In this document: positions 62,810-64,000 of the stretch, piece after piece
Numbering within the stretch: the stretch's first letter is position 1
Layout: every line of letters starts with the position of its first letter
The notes under the pieces: generated by a model
What the model was told of the DNA's origin: nothing
Database searches by the model: none
The model's input: the letters and a program-made list of their open reading frames with translations, nothing else
Program-made: the position numbers and the translations under genes
Source of the DNA: DTU072 sp050309775
Lineage (GTDB): Bacteria > Bacillota > Clostridia > Christensenellales > DTU072
DNA: 64,000 nt
Direction: 5' to 3'
Assembly (NCBI GenBank): GCA_050309775.1
Contig: JBNRMV010000005.1
Span: 62,001-126,000, forward strand

Positions 62810-63070
62810 TTATTCAATCGCCATATCAAAAACATTCTTTATGTCGCTCTTGTCTGCGGCGCCCTCATGCACTTTTTTTTCGTCAATATAAAAACACGGC
62901 ACCAAATAGTAATCATAGCGGTTGGCCAGCGCTCTGTTCTGGCTCTCCTCTATCATTTCAATAGTTATGTCCTTGTATTTTTCTTCTGAGTTTTGAAGCT
63001 CATCGATATATTTCAAGGCTTTTTTGCAATACGGGCAATATGCCAGGTAAAATAATTTCAAATTTTTCAT
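62810..63070 (-). CDS. Glutaredoxin-like thiol protein (CPYC)
   Basis: 86 residues with a thioredoxin fold. The redox motif CPYC (12-15) sits after the first strand LKLFYLAY, and the cis-Pro is in YLVPCFYID. The glutathione-binding Thr-Val-Pro is replaced by LVP and an extra Cys follows. Likely reduced by thioredoxin reductase or involved in general thiol exchange. The ATG overlaps the stop of the sugar isomerase gene (ATGA). Confidence 0.85.
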   Translation of the reverse strand: MKNLKLFYLAYCPYCKKALKYIDELQNSEEKYKDITIEMIEESQNRALANRYDYYLVPCFYIDEKKVHEGAADKSDIKNVFDMAIE

Positions 63071-63870
63071 TTTAAGATAGCCCTCATATATCCTGCGTAA
63101 TTTGGTATGATAACAAACGGTTCTTCAAGGTTTTTGTTCCATCTCTTGACCCATTCCAACGAAAGAAAACCGTCATAACCGATTTCTTTCAGCGCAAACA
63201 CAGCCTTTTTGACAGGCACATCGCCGTATCCAAGAAGTTTATACACTGTTGTGCCGTTTTCGGTCTTGCTGTCTTTTATGTGAACATATTTTATATAATC
63301 CCTTATGTTGCTTATGGTTTCTTCAATGCTTTCGCCGTTGAAGCGGTAAGGGTGGTTTATGTCCCAAAGTATTCCCTTGTTCTGGCTGGGGATACTCTCC
63401 ATAAATTCTCTCAGCACTTTGGTGTCGGCAAACATTCCGTTGGTTTCCATAATCGGAACAACGCCTTTGGCTTCGCCGTATTGGCAAACCTCAAGATATT
63501 GTTTTTTTGCCAACGCAATGTCGCCGCCGTCCTTTTGCGGTATGCCTGTCGGCATAACTCTGACATATGCTGCCTCCAGCTTTTCAGCAAGGTCAATGTA
63601 TGCCTTTGCCTCCGCTACTGCGCTGTCTTTCTTGCTGTGGTCGGCCAGGCAGGCGCTGCTGGTAAGACAGCTTATGACAACACCTGCTTTTTGCAGCCTT
63701 TCTTTTGTGGCGGCTATGTTTTCGGGTCTGAATACCTTTACGGCGGGAGCGTACATTTCGTCAGAAATACCTCTTATTTCGATGCCGTCAAAACCAAAGT
63801 CCACAGCGGTAGAGAATATTTCGTCAAAATCCCATCTCGGGCAGGCTATTGTTGAAAATGCAAGTTTCAT
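63067..63870 (-). CDS. Sugar phosphate isomerase/epimerase family protein (AP-endonuclease-2 TIM barrel)
   Basis: 267 residues. MKLAFSTIACPRWDFDE and GFDGIEIRG open the barrel; metal ligands are expected in METNGMF, WDINHPYR, VHIKDSK and LSLEW near the C-terminus. Relatives include hexulose-6-phosphate epimerases, inosose dehydratase and tagatose-3-epimerase. The substrate is not evident. It is co-transcribed with, and translationally coupled to, a glutaredoxin-like gene, which is an odd pair. RBS AAGGAG. Confidence 0.87.
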   Translation of the reverse strand: MKLAFSTIACPRWDFDEIFSTAVDFGFDGIEIRGISDEMYAPAVKVFRPENIAATKERLQKAGVVISCLTSSACLADHSKKDSAVAEAKAYIDLAEKLEAAYVRVMPTGIPQKDGGDIALAKKQYLEVCQYGEAKGVVPIMETNGMFADTKVLREFMESIPSQNKGILWDINHPYRFNGESIEETISNIRDYIKYVHIKDSKTENGTTVYKLLGYGDVPVKKAVFALKEIGYDGFLSLEWVKRWNKNLEEPFVIIPNYAGYMRAILK

Positions 63871-63896
63871 AATAACTTCTCCTTTTTTGCGCTTTG

Positions 63897-64000
63897 TTAT
63901 GCCGTAACTATTGAGGCTGCCTCATGAAGTTTGAGTATATCTATGGCGTCCTCACGCAGTTTGTATTTTTGAATTTTGCCGCTGGCGGTGACGGGAAAAC
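63897..64000 (-). CDS. AMP-dependent acyl-CoA synthetase/ligase, C-terminal end only
   Basis: 34 codons before a TAA stop; the gene enters from the right edge. FPVTASGKIQKYKLRE is the conserved A10 motif of ANL enzymes, whose Lys in GKIQK closes over the adenylate. A ~17-residue tail follows (to SIVTA). It reads toward the isomerase gene. Acyl substrate cannot be inferred from this fragment. Confidence 0.85.
   Translation of the reverse strand, partial: FPVTASGKIQKYKLREDAIDILKLHEAASIVTA

Overview
The window comes from a low-to-mid GC, Gram-positive-type anaerobe of the Firmicutes, most likely Clostridia. The evidence is an Rnf complex in clostridial order (C-D-G-E-A-B), a spoVT-yabM-mazG(yabN) block as in Bacillus and Clostridium, strong AGGAGG ribosome binding sites, SigA-like promoters, Cys-rich redox proteins (rubredoxin, CPYC glutaredoxin) and very large Ig-like surface lipoproteins typical of uncultured gut clostridia. 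The species assignment is an inference. Almost every gene is on the minus strand. No gap between genes exceeds about 250 bases, so there is no long empty stretch. I saw no CRISPR array, rRNA, prophage or intact insertion sequence.

Layout from left to right. 1-3843: start of class II fructose-bisphosphate aldolase, Rho, a metallo-beta-lactamase-fold hydrolase and a divergent PRPP synthetase. 3981-8689: a heterodimeric ABC exporter, one half carrying a ~355-residue extracytoplasmic insertion. 8821-10596: an XRE-cupin regulator and an ion transporter. 10850-14444: the glycolytic operon pgk-tpiA-gpmI. 14568-19244: spoVT-yabM-mazG-dus and a catalytically dead nitrilase-like protein. 19405-24855: a TspO-like membrane protein converging on the six-gene rnf operon. 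24936-32018: secreted lipase, threonylcarbamoyl-AMP synthase, a secreted protein from a probable leaderless promoter, an M28 peptidase and a MATE exporter. 32129-32203: tRNA-Glu(CTC).

32253-53976 is the most distinctive part. It holds a 3776-residue Ig/MBG/ConA-like lipoprotein gene with its own promoter. Next to it is a ~10 kb apparent operon read from one promoter at 53948-53976 to one terminator at 43768-43799. The operon encodes a second Ig-like lipoprotein, a HemL-like aminotransferase, an FGGY sugar kinase, a class II aldolase paired with a zinc-site-less paralogue, and a transposase-derived protein that has lost its HUH motif. It looks like a surface-binding plus (amino)sugar-catabolism unit; the substrate is unknown.

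54044-57298: PfkB kinase, a CehA/McbA-type metallohydrolase split into two genes, a glycerophosphodiesterase, and tRNA-Ser(GCT). 57432-60794: polysaccharide deacetylase-like protein, FAD oxidoreductase, lysophospholipase-like hydrolase. 60998-62303: sodium-pump decarboxylase beta subunit with a 51-residue gamma-like partner and no alpha subunit nearby. 62396-64000: a 41-residue membrane protein, rubredoxin, a glutaredoxin-like protein, a TIM-barrel isomerase and the end of an acyl-CoA synthetase-like enzyme.

Functionally, the genes support sugar fermentation through glycolysis, energy conservation by a ferredoxin:NAD ion pump that could share a sodium gradient with the decarboxylase pump, and a heavily decorated cell surface.
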